Assembly: GCA_966211765.1 (NCBI GenBank)
Contig: CBIHOV010000033.1
Span: 39,740 to 103,739, forward strand
Source: Paraflavitalea sp966211765
GTDB taxonomy: Bacteria; Bacteroidota; Bacteroidia; Chitinophagales; Chitinophagaceae
DNA: 64,000 nt
Reading direction: 5' to 3'
In this document: positions 36,265-44,212 of the stretch, piece after piece
How positions within the stretch are numbered: the stretch's first letter is position 1
How the letters are laid out: the number at the start of each line of letters is the position of its first letter
The notes under the pieces: model-generated
Told to the model about the DNA's origin: nothing
Seen by the model: the letters and a program-made list of their open reading frames with translations, nothing else
Database searches by the model: none
Translations under genes and position numbers: made by a program

Positions 36265-38211
36265 CTATTCTATATGTTCTCTCAGGATACCCAGTTTTTT
36301 CATTTTAGACTTTAAAGTAGACGGGGGTACATTCAACAGTTCGGCGGCGCCGCCTGCCCCCCATACCCTGCCATTGCATTTTTTCAGTACGGAGATGATA
36401 TGGTCCCTTTCATTTTCGTCGATGGTTTTGGGACGCAGGTCTTCCCTGATGGCAGTGCCTTCCTTTTTCTGACCTGCAGGAATAGCGATCTCTTCAATGA
36501 CTGTTCCTTTCGCCAGCAATACGGCTCTTTCTATCAGGTTTTCCAGTTCGCGGATATTGCCGGGCCAATGATAGGTTGCCATGGTTTTTAACACTTTATC
36601 AGAGAGTCCCGTGAGCTTCTTTCCCGCTTTGCGGTTATAATGGTTCATGAAGTGTATGGCCAGGGCGGGTATATCTTCGGGACGTTCGCGTAAAGGAGGT
36701 AATTCCACGGGGAAAACGTTGAGGCGATAGTAGAGATCGAGTCGGAAACGTCCTTCTGCTACTTCTTTTTCCAGGTTGCGGTTGGTGGCGGCAATGATCC
36801 TTACATCCACGGGCATAGGATCGCGGGCGCCGATGCGTTCAATGTATTTCTCCTGTAGTACTCTCAGCAATTTGACCTGGAGGTCGAGGGGCATCTCTCC
36901 TATCTCATCCAAAAAGATGGTTCCTTTGTCTGCTTTTTCGAATTTACCGATGCGTTTATCCATGGCGCCGGTGAAAGCTCCTTTTTCATGTCCAAACAAT
37001 TCGGATTCGATAAGGGTGGGCGGCAATGTGGCGCAATTGACTTTTACAAAGGGGCCGTTCTTACGGGGAGAAAGCTGGTGAATGCTATCAGCCAGGCGTT
37101 CCTTGCCTGTGCCGCTTTCGCCCAGGATGAGCACGGAGGTATCGGATGGCGCTACCTGGGTGATGAGGTCAAATACATCCAGCAACAATGGGCTTTTGCC
37201 AATAATTCCTTCAAATTCCTTTCTCTGGATTACCTGGGCGGAGGGGTCCTTATCGATCGTTGCGGGGGAAGTATTGACGGGGCTGGTATTGCCAGGCTCC
37301 AACAGGCTTTCCATACTGCGGGACATGGACTCTTGCAAGCGGTTGAGGAATCCAATATGATCTGCTTCGTAGGCAGCTGGTTTGCGGCTGTAAAAACCAA
37401 TATTAAAACCACCTCCATTGGACAGTTGGAGTGGTAAAGATATCCTGGACTTCAGCTGAAAAGTATCGCCCAATAATTTGTCGAGGGAAGGGTTCCCGCT
37501 TAGCTCTTCAAATTGCGCCCCATCGAACCTACCCGGTGTGCGATCTACACCCGGGTTATTGGCCAGTTCAAGTATGGCCCTGGTGTTGAGGCCGGTAATA
37601 TTTTGCAGTTCGGGCAGACCGATCTTTTGGTATTCTTCGTATCCGACCCTTAGAAAACTCAATGCCTGGATGGGCAGCTCATTGGTGGCATTGAACCCGG
37701 CGGTGATATAATCAAATGAAATGTGTGATTGAAGGGCCCTGGCGATGTACAGCCATTTATTTTCCCAGGATTCCTTGCCTTCCAGGATGGCGGTTATCTT
37801 CTCTTTCAACCCTTTTTCTCTTCTGAGCCTGGATTCTGTGCTGTGCTCATGGCGGTAGCGGGCGATCTCGAGGGTAATGAGCAGGTCTTTTTCGCGGAAG
37901 GGTTTTACCAGGAAGCCATAGGGCTGTGTTTCTTTGGCAACATTGAGTACTTCCTCATTTGAATTGGCAGACAGGTATACAAAAGCAATATTGTCTTTTG
38001 TCAATTCGCCGGCGAGGTCGATACCTGTTTCTTTTCCTTTGAGGAAGATATCGAGCAGTACAAAATCGGGTCTTTGTTTACTGATGAGCTCGCGGGCCTG
38101 GGGTACAGAACGTGCAATGCCTGTAACCTCGTATCCGGCTTTGGTGAGCATCAGCCTTACATAATCAGCTTCAACAAACTGGTCTTCTACGATCAGCACC
38201 TTTTCCTTCAT
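36265..38211 (-). CDS. sigma-54-dependent response regulator (receiver-GAF-AAA+-Fis)
   Basis: 648 residues from the ATG at 38211. Receiver with Asp54 in FVLLDIFLKG, a GAF-like middle (QSHISFDYITAGFNATNELP), then a full NtrC-type AAA+ domain: Walker A GESGTGKE, the sigma-54 contact loop GAFTGA, Walker B GTIFLDEIGEM and the arginine region LREGPEDIP-like (LRERPEDIPALAIHF). A Fis-type HTH ends it (GAAELLNVPPSTLKSKMKKLG). It should activate sigma-54 promoters when phosphorylated, most likely by the adjacent TPR kinases. A bipartite motif lies 83 nt upstream of its start. Confidence 0.93.
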   Translation of the reverse strand: MKEKVLIVEDQFVEADYVRLMLTKAGYEVTGIARSVPQARELISKQRPDFVLLDIFLKGKETGIDLAGELTKDNIAFVYLSANSNEEVLNVAKETQPYGFLVKPFREKDLLITLEIARYRHEHSTESRLRREKGLKEKITAILEGKESWENKWLYIARALQSHISFDYITAGFNATNELPIQALSFLRVGYEEYQKIGLPELQNITGLNTRAILELANNPGVDRTPGRFDGAQFEELSGNPSLDKLLGDTFQLKSRISLPLQLSNGGGFNIGFYSRKPAAYEADHIGFLNRLQESMSRSMESLLEPGNTSPVNTSPATIDKDPSAQVIQRKEFEGIIGKSPLLLDVFDLITQVAPSDTSVLILGESGTGKERLADSIHQLSPRKNGPFVKVNCATLPPTLIESELFGHEKGAFTGAMDKRIGKFEKADKGTIFLDEIGEMPLDLQVKLLRVLQEKYIERIGARDPMPVDVRIIAATNRNLEKEVAEGRFRLDLYYRLNVFPVELPPLRERPEDIPALAIHFMNHYNRKAGKKLTGLSDKVLKTMATYHWPGNIRELENLIERAVLLAKGTVIEEIAIPAGQKKEGTAIREDLRPKTIDENERDHIISVLKKCNGRVWGAGGAAELLNVPPSTLKSKMKKLGILREHIE

Positions 38212-38293
38212 GGTTGTTAATTGTTTCGGTTGAATTTTTCCTCTCAAAAGGCACCAGGGACTTTTGGTAAGCAAGGTAGGTTTCAAATTTACT

Positions 38294-38335
38294 GTTTTAT
38301 TTCGCGGTAAAATGGCGGGGACCGCGATATTTCGC
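38294..38335. promoter_or_regulatory. bipartite motif copy 2
   Basis: Block GTTTTATTTCGCGG (38294-38307) then, 16 nt on, GCGATATTTCGC (38324-38335) inside the larger dyad CCGCGA/TCGCGG. It is in the spacer between the sigma-54 regulator and the divergent hydrolase gene. The position suits autoregulation by the response regulator, with the copy at 21.9 kb as a second target. Confidence 0.55.
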
Positions 38336-38429
38336 GGCGACCGCTGAAAAAACCGGCTGGCTTACAGGTGATATACAGGCAATTACTGTACTGGAACAGG
38401 ATTGGCATTCAATCTGATAAACCGGGCAC

Positions 38430-39230
38430 ATGTCGAACACCTTAGCTAAGTCAGTCGTTTTTATTACCGGGGCATTTATCAGTCATACCTGCTGGGATGA
38501 ATGGGTAACCTATTTTGAAGAAGCGGGTTACCATTGCCTGGCGCCCGCCTGGCCACACAAAGATCTTCCTTCTGAAGAGCTGCGCAACCGGCCGGCCCAT
38601 GATGCGATCGCATTGAACACGATCGGTTCTTTGACGGATCATTTTGCCGCTGTTGTAGCAGCATTGCCGGAAAAGCCGATACTGATCGGACATTCCTTAG
38701 GCGGACTGGTGGTACAGCTGTTGTTGCAAAGGGGGCTGGGCGCTGCCGGTGTTGCTATTCATTCTTTCCCTCCCCAGGGTGTCAACCGATATAGGTTCTC
38801 CTTTTTGAAAGTGATCTGGGGAACGATGATGTTGTTTACTTCGAACCGGGAAACCTACCTGATGTCTTTCAGAAAATGGAAATATACGATTGCCAACGGG
38901 TTGACCTGTGACGAACAAAAAGAACTGTATTATAAATATGTGATCCCTGAATCGAAAAAGATCATCCGGGATACTTTCAAATGTGCTACCAAAATAGATT
39001 TTAAGCTTCCGCATGCACCCTTGTTGTTTACATCGGGCACGAGTGATAAGCTGGTGCCTGCTTCGCTGAACTATTACAATTTTAAAAATTATGCCACGGG
39101 GTATCCGGTCACCTATGCGGCCTTTAAAGGGCATACGCATTTGGTGTTTGGGCATGCTGCCTGGAAAGTGGAAGCTGATTTTATTCTTCACTGGTTGGGT
39201 GGACTACCTGAAATAGCTGTCGATTTTTGA
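38430..39230 (+). CDS. alpha/beta hydrolase
   Basis: 266 residues. Nucleophile elbow GHSLGGLVVQLLL (Ser), oxyanion region TGAFISHTCWDEW, acidic residue in SGTSDKLVPA and catalytic His in FKGHTHLVFG. No signal peptide. The chain matches broad esterase/lipase-like hydrolases and does not identify a substrate. It is divergent from the sigma-54 regulator and shares the spacer with the bipartite motif, so it is a candidate direct target of that regulator. Confidence 0.85.
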   Translation: MSNTLAKSVVFITGAFISHTCWDEWVTYFEEAGYHCLAPAWPHKDLPSEELRNRPAHDAIALNTIGSLTDHFAAVVAALPEKPILIGHSLGGLVVQLLLQRGLGAAGVAIHSFPPQGVNRYRFSFLKVIWGTMMLFTSNRETYLMSFRKWKYTIANGLTCDEQKELYYKYVIPESKKIIRDTFKCATKIDFKLPHAPLLFTSGTSDKLVPASLNYYNFKNYATGYPVTYAAFKGHTHLVFGHAAWKVEADFILHWLGGLPEIAVDF

Positions 39231-39349
39231 AGGCTGGAAATGCCCGGCTCAGGGTCGATATGGTCCATGTAAGCTGGTTCCTTATTGGAGGGAGGGGATG
39301 GTCGGGATTACTTTCGTTTAAACAATTCAGCATTTTAAAAAAGTACACA

Positions 39350-40618
39350 ATGAAAAAGCAAACAACCAGGATCGCCGGCGCCCTGCTGACGGGTGTTATT
39401 ATTGCAAGCTCCGGGTTAAGCGCTATGGCCCAAGGCGGAGACGCCATTCGTCCCTTCAAAGTCAATTTTTCCGAAGCAGCCATTACGGACCTGCAACAAC
39501 GCCTGAAGGCAACGCGGTGGCCGGATAAGGAACCGGTCAATGACCGGTCGCAGGGTGTGCAGCTGGCCAGGTTCAAACCGTTCATTGACTATTGGGCAAC
39601 GGGCTATGACTGGCGCAAAGCAGAAGCTAAACTGAATGCTTTGCCTCAATTTAAGACCAGGATCGACGGGCTCGATATTCATTTCATCCATGTGCGTTCA
39701 CGCCATGCCAACGCGCTTCCGCTGATCATTACGCATGGCTGGCCCGGCTCGATCTTCGAATTGATCAAGGTGATTGCGCCGCTAACTGATCCCACGGCTT
39801 ATGGCGGTAAGGCGGAAGATGCTTTTGATGTGGTGATCCCTTCGATGCCCGGTTATGGATTTTCCGATAAGCCGTTGGAACATGGCTGGGGACCTGACCG
39901 TATTGGCCGTGCCTGGGATGTATTGATGAAAAGGCTTGGATACAAAAACTATGTATCGCAAGGTGGTGATTGGGGTGCTGTGATTGCGGATGCCATGGGA
40001 AGGCAGGCGCCAGCGGGCTTGAAGGGCATTCATGTAAATATGCCTGCCACTGTACCTGCTGATATCGCCAAAGCGCTCAGGAATGGTGATCCTGCACCGG
40101 CTGGCTTGTCGGCTAAGGAGAAAGCAGCTTACGAATCGATGAATCGTTTGTACACGAATGGCGCGGGCTATGCAGGGATCATGATCACGCGTCCTCAAAC
40201 GCTGGGTTATGGCTTATCGGATTCACCTTCGGGGCTCGCCGCTTTTTACCTGGACAAGTTCAACGACTGGACCTATTCAGGTGGTGATGCAGAAAAAGTG
40301 CTTACGAAAGATGAGATGCTGGACGATATCACGCTGTATTGGCTCACGAATACGGGGGCTTCTTCTTCGCAGCTTTACTGGGAGAACAACAACAATAACT
40401 TTAATGCAGTGGAACAGAAAACAGGGGAGATCAGGATACCTGTTGGTATCACGGTGTTTCCTGGTGAGATCTACCAGGCGCCCAGGAGCTGGGCAGAAAA
40501 GGCTTATCCCAAGCTGGTCTATTTTCATGAAGTAGACAAAGGTGGTCACTTTGCAGCCTGGGAACAACCACAGCTCTTCACGGAAGAATTAAGATTGGCT
40601 TTTAAATCCATGCGGTAA
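39350..40618 (+). CDS. exported epoxide hydrolase, copy 3
   Basis: 422 residues from the ATG at 39350, chosen because it opens on a signal peptide (GALLTGVIIASSGLSAMAQ) as in the two paralogues. N-terminal domain AIRPFKVNFSEAAITDLQQR; oxyanion HGWPGS; nucleophile Asp207 in QGGDWG; lid YGLSDSPSGLAAFYL; His400 in KGGHFAAWEQP. All active-site blocks match copies 1 and 2. Separated from them by the kinase/regulator block, so it is either a relocated duplicate or its own unit. Confidence 0.92.
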   Translation: MKKQTTRIAGALLTGVIIASSGLSAMAQGGDAIRPFKVNFSEAAITDLQQRLKATRWPDKEPVNDRSQGVQLARFKPFIDYWATGYDWRKAEAKLNALPQFKTRIDGLDIHFIHVRSRHANALPLIITHGWPGSIFELIKVIAPLTDPTAYGGKAEDAFDVVIPSMPGYGFSDKPLEHGWGPDRIGRAWDVLMKRLGYKNYVSQGGDWGAVIADAMGRQAPAGLKGIHVNMPATVPADIAKALRNGDPAPAGLSAKEKAAYESMNRLYTNGAGYAGIMITRPQTLGYGLSDSPSGLAAFYLDKFNDWTYSGGDAEKVLTKDEMLDDITLYWLTNTGASSSQLYWENNNNNFNAVEQKTGEIRIPVGITVFPGEIYQAPRSWAEKAYPKLVYFHEVDKGGHFAAWEQPQLFTEELRLAFKSMR

Positions 40619-40631
40619 TGTGTGATGGTGA

Positions 40632-40654
40632 GCGGCGCATACCACCTGCGCCGC
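40632..40654 (+). terminator. GC-rich hairpin after epoxide hydrolase 3
   Basis: Perfect 8-bp stem GCGGCGCA/TGCGCCGC around a 7-nt loop, 13 nt after the stop. Only scattered T follow, so it is a likely but weak terminator. Confidence 0.5.
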
Positions 40655-40703
40655 CTTCACTTTCGTTTGACTGAATTATTCCTACTATTAAAAACGCTCA
40701 ACC

Positions 40704-41561
40704 ATGAACGTCTCACTTAAACTTCAACATTTATATAACTCCAGGCTGGGTCTTTCGCTGGTATTTACTGCTGCTGTGCTGGTAAATATCATGATGATCT
40801 TTTCTCCGGGAGCAGTAAGGGAAGAAAACCTAGCAGGCATGGCTCCTGTTTCAACAGCTCCTGTAGCCAAATCCCCCCGGGCAGCAAAAAATATTGTGAT
40901 CGTGCATGGCGCTTTCGCCGATGGTTCGGGCTTTGCAAAAGTATACGGTATCCTTACGAAAAGGGGCTATAAGGTTACGGTTGTCCAAAACCCTTTGACC
41001 TCGCTGCAGGATGATGTTGATGCCACGCTTCGTGTATTGGATAAGCAGGATGGCAATGTGATCCTGGTGGGTCATTCCTGGGGAGGCACGGTGATCACGG
41101 AAGCGGGGGTGCATCCGAAGGTAGCGGCACTGGTGTATATAGCAGCTTTCCAACCGGACGAGGGAGAAACAACGGGACAGTGGGCGGGTTCGCTGCCTGC
41201 GGCTCCGGAGAATGGCATATTACCGCCGGATGAAAAAGGCTTTGTTTATTTTGATCAGGCTAAGTTCCATGCAGGTTTTGCGGGAGACCTCCCGAAGGAG
41301 TTAGCTGATTTTATGTGTGCCTCACAGGGTCCCATTGCGGCAGGTTGCTTTACGGCTCCGGTGAAGGCAGCAGCCTGGAAAAAAAAACCAAGTTATGGTA
41401 TTGTGGCCACGGAAGACAAAGCTATTAATCCGGATATTGAGCGCAATATGTACAAGCGATCAGGCGCCCGGATCACAGAAATAAAAGGTAGTCATGTGGT
41501 GTTTATTTCGCAAGCAGGGGCTGTAGCAGATGTGATCATGAAGGCTGCTGAACAACAATAA
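40704..41561 (+). CDS. exported alpha/beta hydrolase
   Basis: 285 residues with an N-terminal TM/signal helix (LSLVFTAAVLVNIMMIF). The core shows IVIVHGAFADGSGFAKVY, the elbow VGHSWGGTVITEAG with the nucleophilic Ser, and the His region EIKGSHVVFISQAGA. It belongs to the widespread HGAFADGS group of alpha/beta hydrolases, often annotated only by fold. In line with epoxide hydrolase 3 and the next short-chain dehydrogenase on the same strand. Confidence 0.85.
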   Translation: MNVSLKLQHLYNSRLGLSLVFTAAVLVNIMMIFSPGAVREENLAGMAPVSTAPVAKSPRAAKNIVIVHGAFADGSGFAKVYGILTKRGYKVTVVQNPLTSLQDDVDATLRVLDKQDGNVILVGHSWGGTVITEAGVHPKVAALVYIAAFQPDEGETTGQWAGSLPAAPENGILPPDEKGFVYFDQAKFHAGFAGDLPKELADFMCASQGPIAAGCFTAPVKAAAWKKKPSYGIVATEDKAINPDIERNMYKRSGARITEIKGSHVVFISQAGAVADVIMKAAEQQ

Positions 41562-41586
41562 TCATTTCAATTAAAAATAGCTGATC

Positions 41587-42435
41587 ATGGAAACACAAAA
41601 AATATGGTTTATAACGGGCGCTTCCAAGGGCCTGGGTTTTGAGATCGCGCGGGCTGCGCTGGCTGCAGGAGATAAAGTAGTGGGTACGGTGCGAAAAGAT
41701 GCTTCCACGCTCTATACCTCCCTAGCAGCGCATCCCCATCTGCTGGTGGTTGAAATGGATGTGACGAAGGAAAAGGAAGTACAGGCGGCTGTACAGCAAG
41801 GGATCGATCATTTTGGCAAACTGGATATTGTATTGAATAATGCGGGGTATGGTATTGTGGGAGGGATTGAAGAAGTAACGGATGCTGAAGCGAGGAAGCA
41901 ATACGATACGAATGTGTTTGGCTTATTGAATGTGGTGCGTGCTACGCTTCCTTTTTTGCGCAAAGCAAAATCGGGCCATATCATGAATGTGTCTTCGCTC
42001 TTTGCATTTGACCCGCTGCCGGGTTGGGCGCTGTATGCTTCCACCAAGAATGCGGTGGAGGGGATCACGGTGGGGCTGGCCAAGGAACTGGAGCCTTTTG
42101 GCATCCAGGTAACGGTGATCGAGCCGGGCTTGTTCAGAACGGGCTTTACGGGTAAGGATTCTTATTTCGTGGCACAACATCCGATCGCCGACTACGACAA
42201 TACGATGGTGGGTTATATGCGCAAGGGTACGGATGCCTACCATGGTAGTCAACCAGGTGATCCTTCGAAACTGGCGGCCGTGGTAGTGAAGCTGGGGCAT
42301 GCCTACCATCCGCCTTTGCATTTGCCGATTGGCACAGACGCTGTCAATAGTTATTCTATCTACCGGGAGCGGCTGGCCAATGATGTGAATGCCTGGATGA
42401 AGGAATCATTGAGCACGGAATATATTGCGCATTAA
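41587..42435 (+). CDS. short-chain dehydrogenase/reductase
   Basis: 282 residues. NAD(P) loop TGASKGLGFEIARAAL, NNAGYGIVGGIEE, catalytic Ser-Tyr-Lys with SSLFAFDPLPGWALYASTKNAVEG and the exit motif VIEPGLFRTGF. It is the same subfamily as the enzyme at 23.4 kb (both have NAGYG and an FRTGF end). Starts 25 nt after the exported hydrolase, so likely co-transcribed. Alcohols or ketones made by the epoxide hydrolases are possible substrates, by context only. Confidence 0.9.
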   Translation: METQKIWFITGASKGLGFEIARAALAAGDKVVGTVRKDASTLYTSLAAHPHLLVVEMDVTKEKEVQAAVQQGIDHFGKLDIVLNNAGYGIVGGIEEVTDAEARKQYDTNVFGLLNVVRATLPFLRKAKSGHIMNVSSLFAFDPLPGWALYASTKNAVEGITVGLAKELEPFGIQVTVIEPGLFRTGFTGKDSYFVAQHPIADYDNTMVGYMRKGTDAYHGSQPGDPSKLAAVVVKLGHAYHPPLHLPIGTDAVNSYSIYRERLANDVNAWMKESLSTEYIAH

Positions 42436-42456
42436 CGGGTGGGACAAGTACCCGTT
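42434..42456. terminator. shared hairpin between convergent genes
   Basis: Perfect 7-bp stem AACGGGT/ACCCGTT with a 9-nt loop begins at the dehydrogenase stop codon and ends just before the convergent hydrolase stop. There is no T-run; a bidirectional weak terminator is the likeliest reading. Confidence 0.4.
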
Positions 42457-42460
42457 GAAG

Positions 42461-43006
42461 TTAGAGGTCTATGATGTCCTTTGCTACCCGGTGGAGCTGG
42501 TTGTCCATTTGGTGCCCGCCGCTTTCCATTTCGCGAAAGGTGGCCGCCGGCAGCTCCTGTTTATAAGTAGCCATATGATCAAGGGGTACCACGTCATCAT
42601 CCTGGCAATGGTAAAAGAAGAGGCGGTACTCTTTGGGAATGTTTGCGGCGAAATCTTTTTGAAGTATTAGTCCCTGTTTCCATGACTCCTGACCACTCCA
42701 AAATGGGGGCACCAGGAGAAAGATGCCGGCTGCCTTTTTTGAGGGCTTGTTTTCGGAGAGCCATTTCAACAGTGTTGAGGCCCCCACTGAATGGCCCACC
42801 CAAATGGCATTGTCGCTGAGTTTTCCGATCTCTTCTCTGATCAGCTTCACCCAACCAAAATCGGGTGCTTCTTCATCATCCTCTACCTGGGGATAAATTA
42901 CCTGGTAATCTTCTCCCAATGCCTGCTGCAGAGCGGCGGCCATCGCTGCGTCGGCGCTGTAACCATCGTCGCCGCCGCCGTGTATAAACAGTACTTGTTT
43001 TTTCAT
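42461..43006 (-). CDS. RBBP9/YdeN-type alpha/beta hydrolase, copy 1
   Basis: 181 residues. FIHGGGDDGYSADAAM start, nucleophile elbow WVGHSVGASTLLKW, acid region HCQDDDVVPLDHM, His in ESGGHQMDNQ. This is the small serine hydrolase group of RBBP9/YdeN, often of unknown substrate. A second copy of the same length on the same strand is at 47.6-48.2 kb; by eye about two-thirds of residues are identical without gaps, and the upstream bases are also alike. The copies bracket the accessory block at 43.1-47.6 kb. Confidence 0.85.
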   Translation of the reverse strand: MKKQVLFIHGGGDDGYSADAAMAAALQQALGEDYQVIYPQVEDDEEAPDFGWVKLIREEIGKLSDNAIWVGHSVGASTLLKWLSENKPSKKAAGIFLLVPPFWSGQESWKQGLILQKDFAANIPKEYRLFFYHCQDDDVVPLDHMATYKQELPAATFREMESGGHQMDNQLHRVAKDIIDL

Positions 43007-43114
43007 GGGCAGGTAAGATCAAAAGTTGTGCCCAGTCGCCTTCCCGTTGTCTGATATTCGCAAACCGCCATTCATATTGTCGCAATTGCCCCTGCTGAGA
43101 AAAACCCGTAGTTT

Positions 43115-43122
43115 TAACTTTG
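43115..43122 (+). promoter_or_regulatory. -7 box candidate for the VOC gene
   Basis: TAACTTTG matches TAnnTTTG exactly, 29 nt upstream of the ATG at 43151. A TTG lies farther upstream than the usual -33 distance. Confidence 0.4.
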
Positions 43123-43150
43123 TCCGATCACTCACCTAACAACAACGACT

Positions 43151-43657
43151 ATGAGCAATATCAACCATACGCTTGCGCAACTTGAACTGGCTCAGATCGG
43201 CTGGGTGGTGCCGGACATTGAGGCTGCGGTACAATTCCTGTCGGGCGCCCTGGGTATTGCCGGCTTTCATCCACCGGCACATATGAGCGCTGAGGAACTG
43301 CATATGAGCTATTATGACAAGGTGGTGCCTGGGGAATGGCTGACCACGCAGACGTATAACGGGGGCACTTTTATCGAACTGGTGCAGCCGCTTTCGGGCC
43401 AGAGCATGTTCCATGACTATCTTGCCAAATATCCTGCAGGCGGCACGCAGCACCTGGCCTTTCGTTTGCCCGTAAGTGAATTCGAGCGGGTGACGAAGGA
43501 GCTGCGTGCGCAAGGTTATGTGGTGCTCAGCGAAGTGGACCATCCCATTGCGCGGATGGCATTCTTCGACACTTATGCCACGCTGGGTGTTGCCACGGAG
43601 ATCACGGGTATTACACCGGAAGGATTTACCGCCCTCGAGCAAATGAAGGGAGGCTGA
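43151..43657 (+). CDS. VOC-superfamily (glyoxalase-like) protein
   Basis: 168 residues with two beta-alpha-beta-beta-beta units: LELAQIGWVVPDIEAAVQFL, GGTFIELVQPLSGQSMFHDY, then GGTQHLAFRLPVSEFERVTK and ATLGVATEITGI. Likely metal ligands are Gln/His in the first strand, Glu in FIELV and His in TQHLAF. VOC proteins are lyases, dioxygenases or resistance proteins; the substrate here is not evident. It is the last GC-normal intact gene before the AT-rich block. Confidence 0.85.
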   Translation: MSNINHTLAQLELAQIGWVVPDIEAAVQFLSGALGIAGFHPPAHMSAEELHMSYYDKVVPGEWLTTQTYNGGTFIELVQPLSGQSMFHDYLAKYPAGGTQHLAFRLPVSEFERVTKELRAQGYVVLSEVDHPIARMAFFDTYATLGVATEITGITPEGFTALEQMKGG

Positions 43658-43732
43658 GCTCATCACGGCATTCAATTAAAAAACGGTAGCAGTCGTTGAC
43701 TCCTACGGTTTCCTGAAAGCCCAGACGGGTTA

Positions 43733-43959
43733 CTATTTTAGTTTCTCCACATCTCCTAACTTCCATGCTTTGGTAATGAAAGTTTTATCTGGCCCGTAGA
43801 AGCGGCCCATCAGTTCAAAGGTACCCTTGGATCTCCTTTGTACGTGCATCGGGATCAAATGGCTTTCCTTGTTGCCCGCAGCATCAGGTCGAAGTTAATT
43901 GCTGACATACCCCAGTTAGCAGCTTCTATAGCGCGACTGTAGATCATTTGCTCCTTCAT
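43733..43959 (-). pseudogene. DUF1254/DUF1214 protein remnant with large internal deletion
   Basis: On the minus strand, ATG at 43959 opens MKEQMIYSRAIEAANWGM then SAINFDLMLRAT, the N-terminal signature of DUF1254 proteins (RRAVEAVxWGMPAVN). The frame stops at 43855. One base off in frame, LIPMHVQRRSKGTFEL, MGRFYGPDKTF and ITKAWKLGDVEKLK end at TAG 43733, which is the C-terminal DUF1214 tail (LRLYxP...W). Intact members have several hundred residues between these parts. So a gene has lost its middle and shifted frame; only 75 codons remain. Confidence 0.75.
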
Positions 43960-44212
43960 TGGCCGACTTAAAAGAAGGCCCTTTTATACCCCATAAAGGA
44001 AATCAAATTGGGCCAGCATTGAAAAAAAAGAGCCTGTTGCCTTTAGTACAGGAAGGGGGTTTAGTTGTTATAATAAAATGGATAAGACTTAATGGTAACA
44101 AATTTGATTAGTGTCACCCTGTATTTCTATGCGGGGTGATTTGATTTGTGTGGAAACAATCGAGTTAACGACTCTGTTGAACCGGATCAACTGTAAACAT
44201 AGCAAAAGCCCC

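Noticed and set aside
44111..44212. Longer start for the modular protein
   Set aside because: The extra 34 residues have no module pattern; the ATG at 44213 leads straight into module 1. Kept as a possible alternative only.
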